The notes: a model not told the origin generated them from the letters alone. DNA of 64,000 bases from Hymenobacter sp. UV11 (GCF_004684095.1 NZ_SRII01000001.1:1-64000); one strand, 5' to 3'; numbered from the stretch's first letter, positions 7,839 to 18,300 are shown. A program made the numbers and translations.

Positions 7839-9074
7839 ATGTCTTCCATTGCCGACGTCCTTTCGCCCGAAGCTAAAGCCCACACCGCCCAAAAAGGCAG
7901 CACCAACGCCAACGGCTTCACCGACTACTTCGACCTCGACGGCCTGCTCACCGAGGAGAATATCCTGGTGCGCCAGAGCATCCGCGATTTCGTGAAAAAG
8001 GAGATTTCGCCTAACATCGAGAAGTGGGCGCAGGACGCACATTTTCCTTCGGAAATCGTGCGCAAGTTTGGCGACGTGGGCGCATTTGGCCCTACCATTC
8101 CGCAGGAGTATGGCGGCGGCGGGCTCGACTACATCAGCTACGGCCTCATTATGCAGGAGATTGAGCGCGGCGACTCGGGCATGCGCTCCACGGCCTCCGT
8201 GCAAGGCTCGCTGGTGATGTTCCCCATCTACCAATACGGCTCGGAGGAACAGCGCCAGAAGTTTCTGCCCAAGCTGGCTAGCGGCGAGTGGCTGGGCTGC
8301 TTCGGCCTCACCGAGCCCGACCACGGCTCGAACCCCGGCGGCATGACCACCAACATCTGCACCGAGGGCGACCACTACGTGCTCAACGGCGCCAAGCTCT
8401 GGATATCGAACTCGCCCGAGTGCCAGGTGGCCGTGGTCTGGGCCAAAAATGAGCAGGGCCGCATCAAGGGCGTGCTCGTGGAGCGCGGCATGGAAGGCTT
8501 CACTACCCCCGAAATTCACAACAAGTGGAGCCTGCGCGCCAGCATCACCGGCGAGCTGGTGTTCGATAACGTGGTCATCCCGAAGGAGAATATCCTACCC
8601 AATGTCGAAGGCCTGAAGGGCCCGCTCAGCTGCCTCGACTCGGCCCGCTTCGGCATTGCCTGGGGCGCCATCGGCGCGGCCATCGACTGCTACGAGTCGG
8701 CCCTGAAATACTCGCTCCAGCGCGAGCAGTTCGGCAAGCCCATCGCCAGCTTCCAGCTCCAGCAAAAGAAATTGGCCGAAATGATTACCGAAATCACCAA
8801 GGCCCAGCTGCTGGCCTGGCGCCTGGGCGTGCTGAAAAACGAGGGCAAAGCCACCAGCGCCCAAATCTCGATGGCCAAGCGCAACTCAGTCGAAATGGCC
8901 CTGCACGTAGCCCGCGAGGCCCGCCAGATTCACGGCGGCATGGGCATTACGGGCGAGTACCCCATCATGCGCCATATGATGAACCTCGAATCGGTGGTGA
9001 CGTACGAGGGCACGCACGATATTCACCTGCTCATCACGGGGGCGGATATTACAGGTATTCAGGCGTTTAAGTAA
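7839..9074 (+). CDS. Acyl-CoA dehydrogenase, glutaryl-CoA dehydrogenase-like
   Basis: This 411-residue FAD enzyme oxidises acyl-CoA thioesters and passes electrons to electron-transfer flavoprotein. Landmarks are IRDFVKKEISPNIEKWA (N-terminal helical domain), GCFGLTEPDHGSNPGGM (FAD/substrate loop), WISNSPECQVAVVWAK (beta domain), REQFGKPIASFQLQQKKLA and QIHGGMGITGEYPIMRHM. The C-terminal catalytic Glu lies in TYEGTHDIHLLITG. RGDSGMRSTASVQGSLVM and the GTHDIH/ITGIQAF ending resemble glutaryl-CoA dehydrogenase (lysine/tryptophan degradation) more than straight-chain enzymes. I cannot verify the decarboxylating residues, so the substrate stays open. The start follows a TATCTTTG promoter. Confidence 0.88.
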   Translation: MSSIADVLSPEAKAHTAQKGSTNANGFTDYFDLDGLLTEENILVRQSIRDFVKKEISPNIEKWAQDAHFPSEIVRKFGDVGAFGPTIPQEYGGGGLDYISYGLIMQEIERGDSGMRSTASVQGSLVMFPIYQYGSEEQRQKFLPKLASGEWLGCFGLTEPDHGSNPGGMTTNICTEGDHYVLNGAKLWISNSPECQVAVVWAKNEQGRIKGVLVERGMEGFTTPEIHNKWSLRASITGELVFDNVVIPKENILPNVEGLKGPLSCLDSARFGIAWGAIGAAIDCYESALKYSLQREQFGKPIASFQLQQKKLAEMITEITKAQLLAWRLGVLKNEGKATSAQISMAKRNSVEMALHVAREARQIHGGMGITGEYPIMRHMMNLESVVTYEGTHDIHLLITGADITGIQAFK

Positions 9075-9111
9075 CACTTGTGTAAGTTGCTCGCGTGCGA
9101 AATTCCTGCTA

Positions 9112-9528
9112 TTAATCCTTGCGGAGTAAGTAGCGCGTGGCTCCGGTTTCTTGCGTGGTATTTATAAGCACCCAGCCAGCAGCGCTTAACTCATTGAGCT
9201 TGCGTATTTCAGCCTGGTAGAGGTAGTTGCGAGCGTAGCGAAACCGACGCAGGCGTGTGGAAGTTGAATCGGTAGCGCTACTCTTAACAATAGTGGCCTT
9301 AATGCTTTCGCGCGGAAAATTGTAGCTAATAACCGGCAACTCTTCTGTTTTAAATGTGCCATCAGGCTCAATCACAGTTAGTGCCGGGCGGGGCTGGTCA
9401 CTGTAACCCGTGCGCTCCATATCCCTGATAATCATTAGGTATTGGGCCGGCTTAGCGTCTTTAGAATTGAAAGACCATAAGCCAAGAGTAACCAATGTGA
9501 GAGCAGAGGCAAACAGAATCTTAGACAT
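9112..9528 (-). CDS. Small secreted protein, paralogue of 9957-10322
   Basis: This 138-residue protein has a short signal peptide (ILFASALTLVTLGLWSF). The mature part contains YLMIIRDMERTG, LTVIEPDGTFKTEELPVI, IRKLNELSAAGWVLI and a YLLRKD end. The same order of blocks recurs in the gene at 9957-10322 (YMMVVGSGR, ITVIQPDGQRQVQRLP, LLKVNSLLAQGWRV, VYLLERP), so the two are diverged paralogues. I do not know the family. GC content is lower than in neighbouring genes. It is convergent with the acyl-CoA dehydrogenase gene. Confidence 0.65.
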   Translation of the reverse strand: MSKILFASALTLVTLGLWSFNSKDAKPAQYLMIIRDMERTGYSDQPRPALTVIEPDGTFKTEELPVISYNFPRESIKATIVKSSATDSTSTRLRRFRYARNYLYQAEIRKLNELSAAGWVLINTTQETGATRYLLRKD

Positions 9529-9605
9529 GAGCGATTAGAGAGCAATTAGGTTGATGGTAAATCTGTAGCAAGATAAATACATGCCAATAAATCAGCGCTT
9601 TGTAA

Positions 9606-9929
9606 TCAGTATATCGATAAGCGGCCATGGGCTGGCACCAGACGATGCGAAAGCCGCCGAGGCAGTTGCTTATCAAGCAACAGCTTCACGGGGCGGAACT
9701 TTGTCAGCGAATGAGAAGTCAATCTGCGCGGGCACCACGTGAAACGCTGGTGGTAGCAGTACTTCTTGCGCTGCCTTCAGCACACCTGCGGCTTGCTCAC
9801 AGCTCACAAGTCGTAAAGAAACATCGTGAGCGGCTCATCACCTCCTAGGTAATCGAATAATGCCTGGATAGGCACCCGCGTGCCACCCGTGATTTCCGGG
9901 TCGATGGTAATGAGGTCGGTGCGTAGCAT
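9606..9929 (-). pseudogene. Decayed DUF433 antitoxin / DUF5615 PIN-like toxin pair
   Basis: Reading the minus strand from ATG 9929 gives MLRTDLITIDPEITGG, then TRVPIQALFDYLGGDEPLTM and FLYDL before TGA; this is a DUF433 antitoxin lacking the usual short block before GTRVP. In another frame the missing C-terminus continues as EQAAGVLKAAQEVLLPP and ends at a TGA that overlaps a GTG start. From there a third reading begins VKLLLDKQLPRRLSHRL, the N-terminus of a DUF5615 PIN-like toxin, and stops after about 24 residues instead of roughly 115. Two internal deletions, a frameshift and the truncation show a dead toxin-antitoxin locus. The rest of this 430-base gap holds nothing else I can identify. 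Confidence 0.75.
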
Positions 9930-9956
9930 AAGGCTAATATACAGCCGGTAGCGGCC

Positions 9957-10322
9957 TCAGGGTCGCTCCAGCAGATACACTGTTTCGGTGGTGGCGCCCA
10001 CGCCTACCGTGCTCTGCGTAACGTGCGCCACGCGCCAGCCCTGCGCTAATAAGCTATTGACTTTCAAGAGCTCAAATCGGTGTATTTCCGTGGCGGCGGC
10101 CGTACTGTTGCGCTCCGTGCCGATTTTTATCTTGGGTAGGCGCTGCACCTGACGCTGGCCGTCGGGTTGAATGACCGTGATTTCCGGCACCGAAGAAGTG
10201 GTGCCCGGCCGGCCGCTGCCCACTACCATCATGTAGCCTTCGGGTGCCGTGTTGTGGGGGTAGAAGGCCCAGGAGCCGGCCGTAGCCAAGCAGAGGGCGC
10301 CAAAAAGGAGGATTCTTTTCAT
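9957..10322 (-). CDS. Small secreted protein, paralogue of 9112-9528
   Basis: I chose ATG 10322 (MKRILLFGALCLATAGSWAF), which gives a clean signal peptide and a 121-residue precursor; the longer frame from 10388 adds an implausible leader. The mature part has YMMVVGSGRPGTTS, ITVIQPDGQRQVQRLPKI, a helical segment FELLKVNSLLAQGWRV and the tail ETVYLLERP. This block order matches the protein encoded at 9112-9528. The family is unknown to me. The helical block plus GW motif resembles small domains that follow an amphipathic helix in other secreted Bacteroidota proteins, but that is only a guess. Confidence 0.65.
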   Translation of the reverse strand: MKRILLFGALCLATAGSWAFYPHNTAPEGYMMVVGSGRPGTTSSVPEITVIQPDGQRQVQRLPKIKIGTERNSTAAATEIHRFELLKVNSLLAQGWRVAHVTQSTVGVGATTETVYLLERP

Positions 10323-10564
10323 GGGCTTCAAGATGAACTTATGATGAAGTAATATAACGTAAAAAGCTCGGCAGTGGCTGGCCAACATCTTGCGTCACTT
10401 CCCCATATAGTTAGAGCGGCTTCCAAATCCCTGTGCAAATTGGCTGGGGCGGGCTGCCGGCTTTTCGCCAGCTGTCCGCTCGTCGTGCGCGCCACTCGTT
10501 CTTCCGCCGCCATTGGTAGCAGCGGCCAGAGATGCTCGCCGGGTTGCGGCAGGCACCAAACAAA

Positions 10565-10603
10565 AACGCCGCCCCGCCAACTACCAGGTGGCGGGGCGGC
10601 GTT
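10565..10603 (-). terminator. Intrinsic terminator of the NRPS-PKS operon
   Basis: A 15-base perfect GC-rich stem (AACGCCGCCCCGCCA with TGGCGGGGCGGCGTT) has a 9-base loop. Read on the minus strand the stem is followed by GTTTTTGTTT, a proper T-tract, 20 bases after the last gene of the operon. Confidence 0.85.
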
Positions 10604-10622
10604 GTGCTTGCCTAGCAACAAA

Positions 10623-11342
10623 TCAGCCGATGAGGCGGGCGTCTAGGCTGCGAAACTGAATGACCGGCTGCCAGTCGGCCGGGTAGGCGAGTGCGCCGGG
10701 GTGGCCCGGAATCAGGCCAAAGTTTTGCACGGTCCACTGGGCGGCGGGGTAGCCGCTGGCGGCGGGCCGCAGCTCCGCGTCGCCTAGTCCAACGCCGCTG
10801 GCTTTGGCCCGTGCTTCGAGCTGCGTCCAGATGTGGTAGAAGGTGATGTGCGGTTCGTGGCTCAGGGACAATAGGCGCCGCTCGGGGTCGCTGAAGCGCT
10901 GGGCAGCCACGTCGCTAAAGTCAAAATCAGCCACTAGCTGCTCTAGGTCGATGCCAACCTCGCGGGCCGCCAACGCCACCACCACCCAGTCGCCCGAGTG
11001 CGCCACGTTGAAATGCACGCTGGCCGGCTCGGCCAGCTGCGGCTTGCCGTAGCTGCCAACTCGCAGCGCAATGGTGGCTGGCGGCTGCCCCAGGCGCTGC
11101 CCCAGCAAGTAGCGCAGGCAGGCGCGCCCCACCCGAAAGCGCAGCTGGTCGGCGAGGCGGGTATAGCGCGCCGCGTGCTGTTGCTCGGCAGGCGTTAGTA
11201 GGGCGGTCAGGGCGGCCTCGCGCTCGGTAAAGTCGGCCACCGAAATGCGATAAACTACCAGCGTATTGGCCAGCTGCGGAGCTTGGTAGCCAGCGTGCAC
11301 ATTGGTAGCAAAGAGGGGGGTAGGGGGTAGCGATAGCATCAA
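10623..11342 (-). CDS. 4'-phosphopantetheinyl transferase, Sfp type
   Basis: This 239-residue enzyme moves the phosphopantetheine arm of CoA onto carrier-protein serines. It shows the family motifs in order: FRVGRACLRYLLG, the substrate/CoA block FNVAHSGDWVVVAL (about residues 120-133), the Mg-binding VGIDLEQL (about 140-147) and WTQLEARAKASGVGL (about 180-194). In the last motif the usual Lys before Glu is Leu, a modest deviation. It is the last gene of the biosynthetic operon, 1 base after the NRPS gene stops, and should activate the carrier domains of both synthases next to it. Confidence 0.9.
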   Translation of the reverse strand: MMLSLPPTPLFATNVHAGYQAPQLANTLVVYRISVADFTEREAALTALLTPAEQQHAARYTRLADQLRFRVGRACLRYLLGQRLGQPPATIALRVGSYGKPQLAEPASVHFNVAHSGDWVVVALAAREVGIDLEQLVADFDFSDVAAQRFSDPERRLLSLSHEPHITFYHIWTQLEARAKASGVGLGDAELRPAASGYPAAQWTVQNFGLIPGHPGALAYPADWQPVIQFRSLDARLIG

Positions 11343-11343
11343 A

Positions 11344-14300
11344 TTAGCGAGCGGTAGCGTTTAAACGGGCTTGTAAAACAGTGGCAAACTTCTGGTCATA
11401 GGGTGGGGCAAACATGAAGCTGTGCTCGCCGGGCATCTCGTGAATGGTGATGCCGTTCAGCGCAAACGGCCGCCAGCCCAGGAACTCAAAATCAGGCATA
11501 TAGAAAGTACGCCGGCTGGCCCGAAACAGCTCAATGGCTATGGGGGCCGGTGCCAGGGTATAGCGCCGCCAGGCCAGCTCATTCATCCAATCGACCAGGG
11601 GGGGGTAGCCAAAATTGGGCTGCCACTTGCCAATGAGTCCCAGCCGGCCCAGTAGCCCGCCCAGCTTAAACCGCAGCTGCTCGCGCTGGTAGGCCAGGGT
11701 GCGGCCGGGCTGTTTGGCCAGCAGCCCTAGCGTATACACCCCTTTCTTGAGCGTAGTAAAGCCATTCTTGGCCAAGCGCTCCAGGTAGGGTAGGTGGTAG
11801 TTCGACTGATAGGCATAGGTGTCGAACATGGCCAGAAACTGCACCTCTTTGCCCATCGCCAGCAGCTGCCGGGCCATTTCGAAGGCAATGAGGCCGCCAA
11901 ACGAGAAGCCGGCCAGCGCGTAGGGCCCGTCGGGATTCTGCGCCCGAATGGCCGCCAGGTAGTGCGCAGCTATGTCCTCGATGCGGTCCAGCGGCTCGTC
12001 TACGCCATTCAGGCCCCGCGCCTGCAAGCCGTAAACGGGCTGCTCGGCGTCCATATTTCGCGCCAGCGCATTGAATAGTAGCACGTTCATGCCTGCGCCG
12101 TGCACAATGTAGAGGGGCGTTTTGCTGCCCTTGGGCTTTATGGGCACCAGTGAGTCCCAGGTGATGGCTTTGCTGCCGTCGCGCTGTATCAGCAGGGCCA
12201 GTGCGGCCACCGTGGGGTGGCTAAACAGTGCCGCCAGGGGTAGGCGCTTGCCCGTTACTTTTTCGAGGCGCGCCATCACCTGCACGGCAATGAGCGAGTG
12301 CCCTCCCAGGTCAAAGAAGTCGTCAAAAACGCCGATTTTGCTGATTTTCAAGGCTTCGCGCCAGCTGTCGGCCACCAGCTGCTCCACGTTGGTGCGGGGG
12401 GCTACAAAACCCACCGCCGCCGTAATCGTGGCCGTGGGTGCGGCAGCCCGTTGCCGTAGGGCAGGGCGGTTGGTCTTGCCATTGGGCAGCAGGGGTAGGG
12501 CATCCAGCACCACAAACTCGCTGGGTACCAAATAAGTAGGCAGGTGCGCGTGCAAAGCCAACTGCCAGCTGGCACGCCGGGCCGCCAGCCCCTCAGAAGC
12601 CGCCGGACCCTCAAGTATAAGATAAGCCACTAGGCGCTCGTCGCCGGCGGTGCGCTCCTGCGCCACCACCACTGCCTGCCGAACGCCATCGAGCCGGGTG
12701 AGGTGGGCTTCAATCTCGCCGGGCTCGATGCGGTGGCCGCGCAGCTTCAGCTGCTCGTCGAGGCGGCCTTGCAGCTGCACTTCGCCGTTGGCAAGCAGCA
12801 CGGCCGCGTCGCCGGTGCGGTACATAGTAGCGCCGCTTTCGGTGGTAAATGGGTCGGCCACAAAGCGTTCGGACGTGAGAGCCGGCCGCTGCCAGTAGCC
12901 GCGCGCCACGCCCACGCCGCCAATGTAGAGCTCGCCGGCCGTGCCGGGCGGCACGGGCTCACCCTGCGCATCCAGCACGTAAAGCTGCGTATTGGCAATG
13001 GGCTGGCCCACCGTAATGATAGCCGCGTTGGGCTCGATGCGCTGCACCGACGACCAAATGGTGGTTTCCGTGGGGCCATACATATTCCACAGCGCCAGGC
13101 ACTTGGCCTGAAGGCTGCGGGCCAGGGCCAGGGGGAGGGGCTCGCCGCCGCACAGCGCTACCAGGGGCAGGGGCTTTTCCCAGCCCGCGGCCAGCAGCAG
13201 CTGCCAGGTCGAGGGGGTAGCCTGTAGCATGGTAATCTGCTCCGCTTCAAGCAGGTGCAGCAGCGCGCGCCCATCGCGGGCCGAGTAGGCATCGGCCAGC
13301 ACCACCGTGGCCCCGCTCACCAGTGGCAGGAATAACTCCAGCCCGGCAATGTCAAACGAGATAGTCGTGATGGCCAGTAGCTTATCAGCTGCCGTAATGC
13401 CGGGCGCCTGCTGCATACTGGTTAGGAAGTTGACCACGTTGCGGTGGGTAATGGCCACGCCCTTGGGCTGGCCCGTTGAGCCCGACGTGTAGAGCACGTA
13501 GCACAGGTCGTCGGGGCTGGCAAGGGGGGTAGGGGCCGCGCCCGTCAGCGTGGCGGCTGCCGCTAGGGCCTCATTCAGCAACAGCCGGGGTGGGCCACCG
13601 GGTAAGGCCGGGAGGTTGCCCGCCGAAGTCAGCAGCAGCCGGGCGCCCGAGTCACTTAGCATAAACTCCAGCCGCTCAGTTGGGTACGCGGGGTCGAGGG
13701 GCAGGTAGGCCGCGCCGCACTTGAGCACTGCCAGCAGCGCCACGAGCAGGCTGGGCGTACGCTCCAGAGCCACGGCCACGATGTCGCCGAGTTGCAACCG
13801 GGGTTTCAGGTAGGCGGCTAGCTGGTTGGCCTGGCGGTCCAGCTCGGCATACGACAGCTCGGCGCTGCCAAACTTGACGGCAGTTTTGGTGGGAGTAGCC
13901 AGCGCCTGGGCCGCGATGAGGGCCGGCAGCGTGGCGGTGGCGGGGTAGGGCGCCTGGGTGGCGTTCAGCCGTTGGTAGGCCTCGGGCAGAGTAGGCGCGG
14001 CCAGGTGCAGGTTGGCCAGTTGGGTGGTCGGGTTGGCAATAATCTGCTCGGCCAGGCGCGTGAAGCCGGCCAGCAGCCGCTCGATGCGCTCGGGTCGAAA
14101 CAGGGCTACGTTGTACGAGCATTCCAGCACCAGCTGGTCGCCTTTCCCGCTGGCATTCAACGACAGCTCAAAGTTCTCGAAGGCCCGCGGGTTGCTGACC
14201 AGCTCGTGGGTGAGGCCCGCCAAGGCTACCCCATCATCAAAGCCCAGGTCCACGTTGAACAGCACGGCCACCAGCGGCAGGTGGCCAGCCTCGCGCCGCA

Positions 14301-15390
14301 CCGGCAGCTGGGTCAGTAGGTGGCCAAAGGTGAGCTGCTGGTGCTCCAGCGCATCAAAGAGCTCCGTTTTGCGGGTGCGCAGATAGTCGTCGAAGCGGCT
14401 GGGGCCGCTGGGACGGCTGCGCAGGGGCAGCAGGTTCACGCAGTGGCCCACCACCGTGCCCAGGCCGGCCGCCGACTGCCCGGCCGCCGGCAGGCCCACC
14501 ACCAGGTCATCCTGCCCGGTCAGCTTGTGCAGCACTACTTCAAACACCGCCAGTAGCGTGGTTACGAAGCTGGTGCCCACTTGCCGGCCCACCGTGCGCA
14601 AGCCCGCCACCAGGGCCGGGTCGAGGGGGTAGTCGAGGCGGCGGCTCTGGTAGGTGCGCTCGGCAGGCCGCTCAAAATCAGTGGGTAAGTGCAACGTTGG
14701 GGTACCGTTGCGAAACACCGCGTGCCAGTATTGCTCGGTCTGGCGGTAGGCGGCGCTGGCTTGAAAATCAGCTTCTTGCTCGGCATACTGGCTGAAGGGC
14801 GTGGCGGCCGGCAGCCCCGACGCCCTACCCCCCACCGCCGCCGAGTACAGCTGCCCCAGGTCTTGCAGCAGCATACCCAGCGACCACCCATCGCAGATAA
14901 TGTGGTGGGCCGTGAGGGTAAAGTGAAATTCGCCGTCGGCTAATTTTAACAGACTAGCCTGCCACAGCGGCCCCTGCACTAGGTCGAACACGTGCCGCGC
15001 CTGCTGGGCCGCGTAGTAGCTCAGGGCTTCGGTATGCCAGTAGTCACCGGGCTCGGCGGCGGCCGCCAGGTCAATGTATGCCAGGTCTACGGCCAGCTCC
15101 TCCGCTATGCACAGCACCGTGCCATCGGCGCTGCACGTAGCGCGCAGGGCCTCGTGGCGCTGGGTCAGCGCCGTCAGCGCCCCGCGTAGGGCCGCTATCT
15201 CCAACGCCCCGCGCAGGTGCAGCGACACCGATTCATTATAAGCTCGGCTGGCATCGTCGCCCCCCAACTGGCAGGCCAGCCATATTTCGGCCTGCGACGC
15301 CGTGAGCGGCACCAGCAGGGCAATCTCGGATTGGGCAAAAGGGTCGAAGTCAACCACCTGGGCAGGTGGCGAAAGAACAGCTACGGCCAT
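11344..15390 (-). CDS. Nonribosomal peptide synthetase, C-A-T-TE
   Basis: This 1348-residue termination module has the domains in order: condensation (about 20-450, active site HHIICDGW near 165), adenylation (about 480-960, YVLYTSGSTGQPKGVAI near 635, GRLDEQLKLRGHRIEPGEIE near 880), thiolation (about 1010-1080, FFDLGGHSLIAV near 1030) and thioesterase (about 1100-1348, GFSFGGL with the nucleophile Ser near 1162). Hand alignment to PheA gives the specificity code DILQLGMIWK, close to published glycine codes. It takes the chain from the upstream hybrid synthase (6-base gap) and releases the product by hydrolysis or cyclisation. There is no epimerisation domain. Confidence 0.93.
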   Translation of the reverse strand: MAVAVLSPPAQVVDFDPFAQSEIALLVPLTASQAEIWLACQLGGDDASRAYNESVSLHLRGALEIAALRGALTALTQRHEALRATCSADGTVLCIAEELAVDLAYIDLAAAAEPGDYWHTEALSYYAAQQARHVFDLVQGPLWQASLLKLADGEFHFTLTAHHIICDGWSLGMLLQDLGQLYSAAVGGRASGLPAATPFSQYAEQEADFQASAAYRQTEQYWHAVFRNGTPTLHLPTDFERPAERTYQSRRLDYPLDPALVAGLRTVGRQVGTSFVTTLLAVFEVVLHKLTGQDDLVVGLPAAGQSAAGLGTVVGHCVNLLPLRSRPSGPSRFDDYLRTRKTELFDALEHQQLTFGHLLTQLPVRREAGHLPLVAVLFNVDLGFDDGVALAGLTHELVSNPRAFENFELSLNASGKGDQLVLECSYNVALFRPERIERLLAGFTRLAEQIIANPTTQLANLHLAAPTLPEAYQRLNATQAPYPATATLPALIAAQALATPTKTAVKFGSAELSYAELDRQANQLAAYLKPRLQLGDIVAVALERTPSLLVALLAVLKCGAAYLPLDPAYPTERLEFMLSDSGARLLLTSAGNLPALPGGPPRLLLNEALAAAATLTGAAPTPLASPDDLCYVLYTSGSTGQPKGVAITHRNVVNFLTSMQQAPGITAADKLLAITTISFDIAGLELFLPLVSGATVVLADAYSARDGRALLHLLEAEQITMLQATPSTWQLLLAAGWEKPLPLVALCGGEPLPLALARSLQAKCLALWNMYGPTETTIWSSVQRIEPNAAIITVGQPIANTQLYVLDAQGEPVPPGTAGELYIGGVGVARGYWQRPALTSERFVADPFTTESGATMYRTGDAAVLLANGEVQLQGRLDEQLKLRGHRIEPGEIEAHLTRLDGVRQAVVVAQERTAGDERLVAYLILEGPAASEGLAARRASWQLALHAHLPTYLVPSEFVVLDALPLLPNGKTNRPALRQRAAAPTATITAAVGFVAPRTNVEQLVADSWREALKISKIGVFDDFFDLGGHSLIAVQVMARLEKVTGKRLPLAALFSHPTVAALALLIQRDGSKAITWDSLVPIKPKGSKTPLYIVHGAGMNVLLFNALARNMDAEQPVYGLQARGLNGVDEPLDRIEDIAAHYLAAIRAQNPDGPYALAGFSFGGLIAFEMARQLLAMGKEVQFLAMFDTYAYQSNYHLPYLERLAKNGFTTLKKGVYTLGLLAKQPGRTLAYQREQLRFKLGGLLGRLGLIGKWQPNFGYPPLVDWMNELAWRRYTLAPAPIAIELFRASRRTFYMPDFEFLGWRPFALNGITIHEMPGEHSFMFAPPYDQKFATVLQARLNATAR

Positions 15391-15396
15391 GATAGA

Positions 15397-18300
15397 TTAC
15401 GCTTGGGAAAGTTGCACGTACCGCCCTGGCCGCACGGGGTCGCTCATAAACCAGGCGGGGTTGCCGGCGGCATCGCGGCCCAGCCGGGCGCCCGGTGCGG
15501 GCGGCCGGTTTAGGGTCTGGAGGGTAGTGGCAGGCTGCTCGGTCGGCTTGAGCGGAGTAGTGGGGGGTAGGAAATCGGCGGCAAGCTCGGCCAGGCTATC
15601 CGTGAAAGCCGTTACTATCAGCTGCACGTCGGCCGCCGAGTGGGCTTCGGTGAGAAAGCACGGGAAGTTGTCCCAGATGTGCACGCCTTTCTCCCGCATC
15701 AGCGTGAATAACAAGGTGCCGTACGGTAGCTCAGTCGTGAATTTTATTTTCCAAAGTGAGCCGAAGTACACGACTTCCAGCGGCACCTGGCGCTGCCGGG
15801 CGGCCGAGTTCAGCTCGGCGGCCAGGCGCGCCGTTTGGGCGTTCAAATGCTCCTGCAAGGCTGGTCCTTCGGCTTGCATGTGGCGCAGCGAGGCCTTGGC
15901 CGCCGCCAGCGCCAGCGGGTGGCGCACAAAAGTGCCCGCGAAATACGTCACGCCCACTTCGGGCACCGAGCGGTCGCCGTACTGCCAGAAGCCGCCGTCG
16001 AGCGCATCCATAAAGGCACTGCTGCCCGCGATGGCCCCGATGGGCAGCCCGCCGCCAATGACTTTGCCATAAGTAGCCAGATCGGCGTGCACGCCAAACA
16101 CGGCCTGCGCGCCGCCCTGGTGCAGCCGGAAACCGGTGATAACCTCGTCAAAAATGAGGGTCGTGCCCGCGGCGGCCGTCACGCGGCGCAGCTCGCGCAG
16201 GAACGCCGCCGGCTGAAAATCGGGTCGGCGGCTCTGCACCGGCTCCACCAGCACGGCGGCCAGCTCGTGGGCCCGCTCCGCGATAATGCGCAGGCTCTCG
16301 TCGGTGCCGTAGTCCAGAATGAGCATGTTTTGCACCGCCTCGGGCATAATGCCGGGTGCCGCCGGCCGGGCCTGCAACTGCTTAGTGACCCGCACAATAA
16401 CTTCGTCGTTAATGCCATGATACGAGCCCGTGAACGCCACCACCAGCGAGCGGCCCGTGACGGTGCGTGCCACGCGCAGCGCCCCCAGCACGGCCTCCGA
16501 GCCGGTGTTGCAGAGGGCCGCCCGCTGGTGGCCCGTCAGCTCACAAATCAGGCGGCACACCTCGCCGGCCAGCACGTGCTGCGGGCCCACTTCGTAGCCG
16601 CGCTCAATTTGGGCGTGCAAGGCCGTTTTAATAAATTCGGGCTGATAGCCAAACATCGACGAGCCAAAGCCATTGAGCGCGTCCACGTACTCGTTGCCAT
16701 CCAAATCCCAGAGCCGACTGCCGGCCGAGCGGTCCACTACCAGCGGGTACGTCAGCTCCTTCAGCAGCGGCGTGAAGCCCGACACCACGCGCGGGTCGGC
16801 CATGTGCGGCCGGTGTTCCTGGGCATAAGCCTTGCTGGCGGCCGTTTTCTGGGTGTAGCGCCGGGTAAACTGGTTAAGGAACTCCTGCTGCCGGGGCGTG
16901 AGCATGGCCGCCACCTGCCGCTCGATGCGCGCCGTGGCCCCAAACGGCTTGGCGTGCTCCACGGCCTCGGCCGCCGTTAGGGTCGGCTTCGGCGCGGAGG
17001 CGGGGGGTAGGGCCGGAGCCGCCGGCGGCAACATTGCGCTGGTGAGCGCGCCGCCGCTGGTACCTTGTAATAGGGCTACTTGCCGCGTCAGCAGCTGCAG
17101 CTGCGCCGCGAGCAAACCCAGCGCCGAGTCGGCGGCCGGGCCTTCAAGGGGGGGTAGGGCAGTAGCGAACGGCGAGATAGCGGCCGGTGCAGCGCTGGGC
17201 GCGGGAGCCGGTTGCGGCGCGGCCTCGGCAGGCAGCTGCGCATCGAGGTAGGCGGCCAGGGCGGCGGGCGTGGCCAGCGTTTCGTTCAGCTGCCGGAAAG
17301 TAACGGGCACATTGAATGCTTTTTTGAGCGTGAGCGCCAGCTGCGTAAGCAGCAGCGAATCGAGGCCCAATTCCAGGAAGCTCTGGCCAGCCTGGTCGGC
17401 CGTCACGTCCACATCGGCAGCATCGGTCACGATGGCCAGGATTTTTTGCAGCAGTAAAGATTGACGCATAGGATAGCTAGATAGAAGCGGAGGAGGTAGC
17501 GTAGGTATAATTTCAATCGGGGCCAGCGCCGCTGAGGCGATAGTCATAGTAGTATTAACGGCCGGTGGCACTGGCTCAAGCCAGCAGCGCTGGCGGTCGA
17601 AGCAGTAGCTCGGCAGCCGCAGCTTTTGCCGCGACTGGCCCGCGTAAAAAGCGTGCCAATCTGGCTCTATGCCCCGCAGCCAAATCTGGCCAAGGGTAGT
17701 TAAAATAGCTTGATAATCAGTCTGCCCGCTATCGGCTACCGGTAGGCTGGCGAGTGCGCTGTGCGCCGCGCCGCCCGTCGGGCGGGCCAGCGCCGTGAGG
17801 GTAGCACCCGGCCCTACCTCCAGCAGCAGCGCGCCGGGCTCGGCCAGCAGGGTAGCCAGCGCCGCCGCAAACTGCACTGGTTGCCGCAACTGCGCGGCCC
17901 AGTAGGCCGGGTCAGTGGCCTGCGCATTCGTTAGCCAAGTGCCCGTCATGGTTGAAACGATGGGCACTTGCGGGGCCGCCAGCGGCACTTGCGCCACCAC
18001 TTGCGCAAACGCGGCCACCGCCGGCTCCAGCTGCCGCGAGTGAAACGCGTGGCTGGTAGCCAGCACCCGGCACGGGATATTCTGCGCGCCCAGCAGGTCG
18101 GCAAATGCGGCAATATCCTCGGCCGTGCCCGCCACTACTACCGCTTTGGGGCCGTTCACGGCGGCCACGTCGAGCGTGGGGGGTAGCAAGGCGGCAACTT
18201 GGGCGGCGCTAGCGCGCACGGCCAGCATCTGGCCCGCGGGCAGCTCGCTCACTAGCCGGCCGCGCTCGGCCACCAGTCGCAGAGCATCGGGTAGGGTAAA

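Noticed and set aside
9627..9848. 73-residue plus-strand reading in the gap at 9.7 kb
   Set aside because: The minus strand of the same interval reads as toxin-antitoxin remnants, which explains the sequence better.
15835..16980. 381-residue plus-strand reading opposite the aminotransferase domain
   Set aside because: It is an antisense frame of a well-supported domain with no motif of its own.
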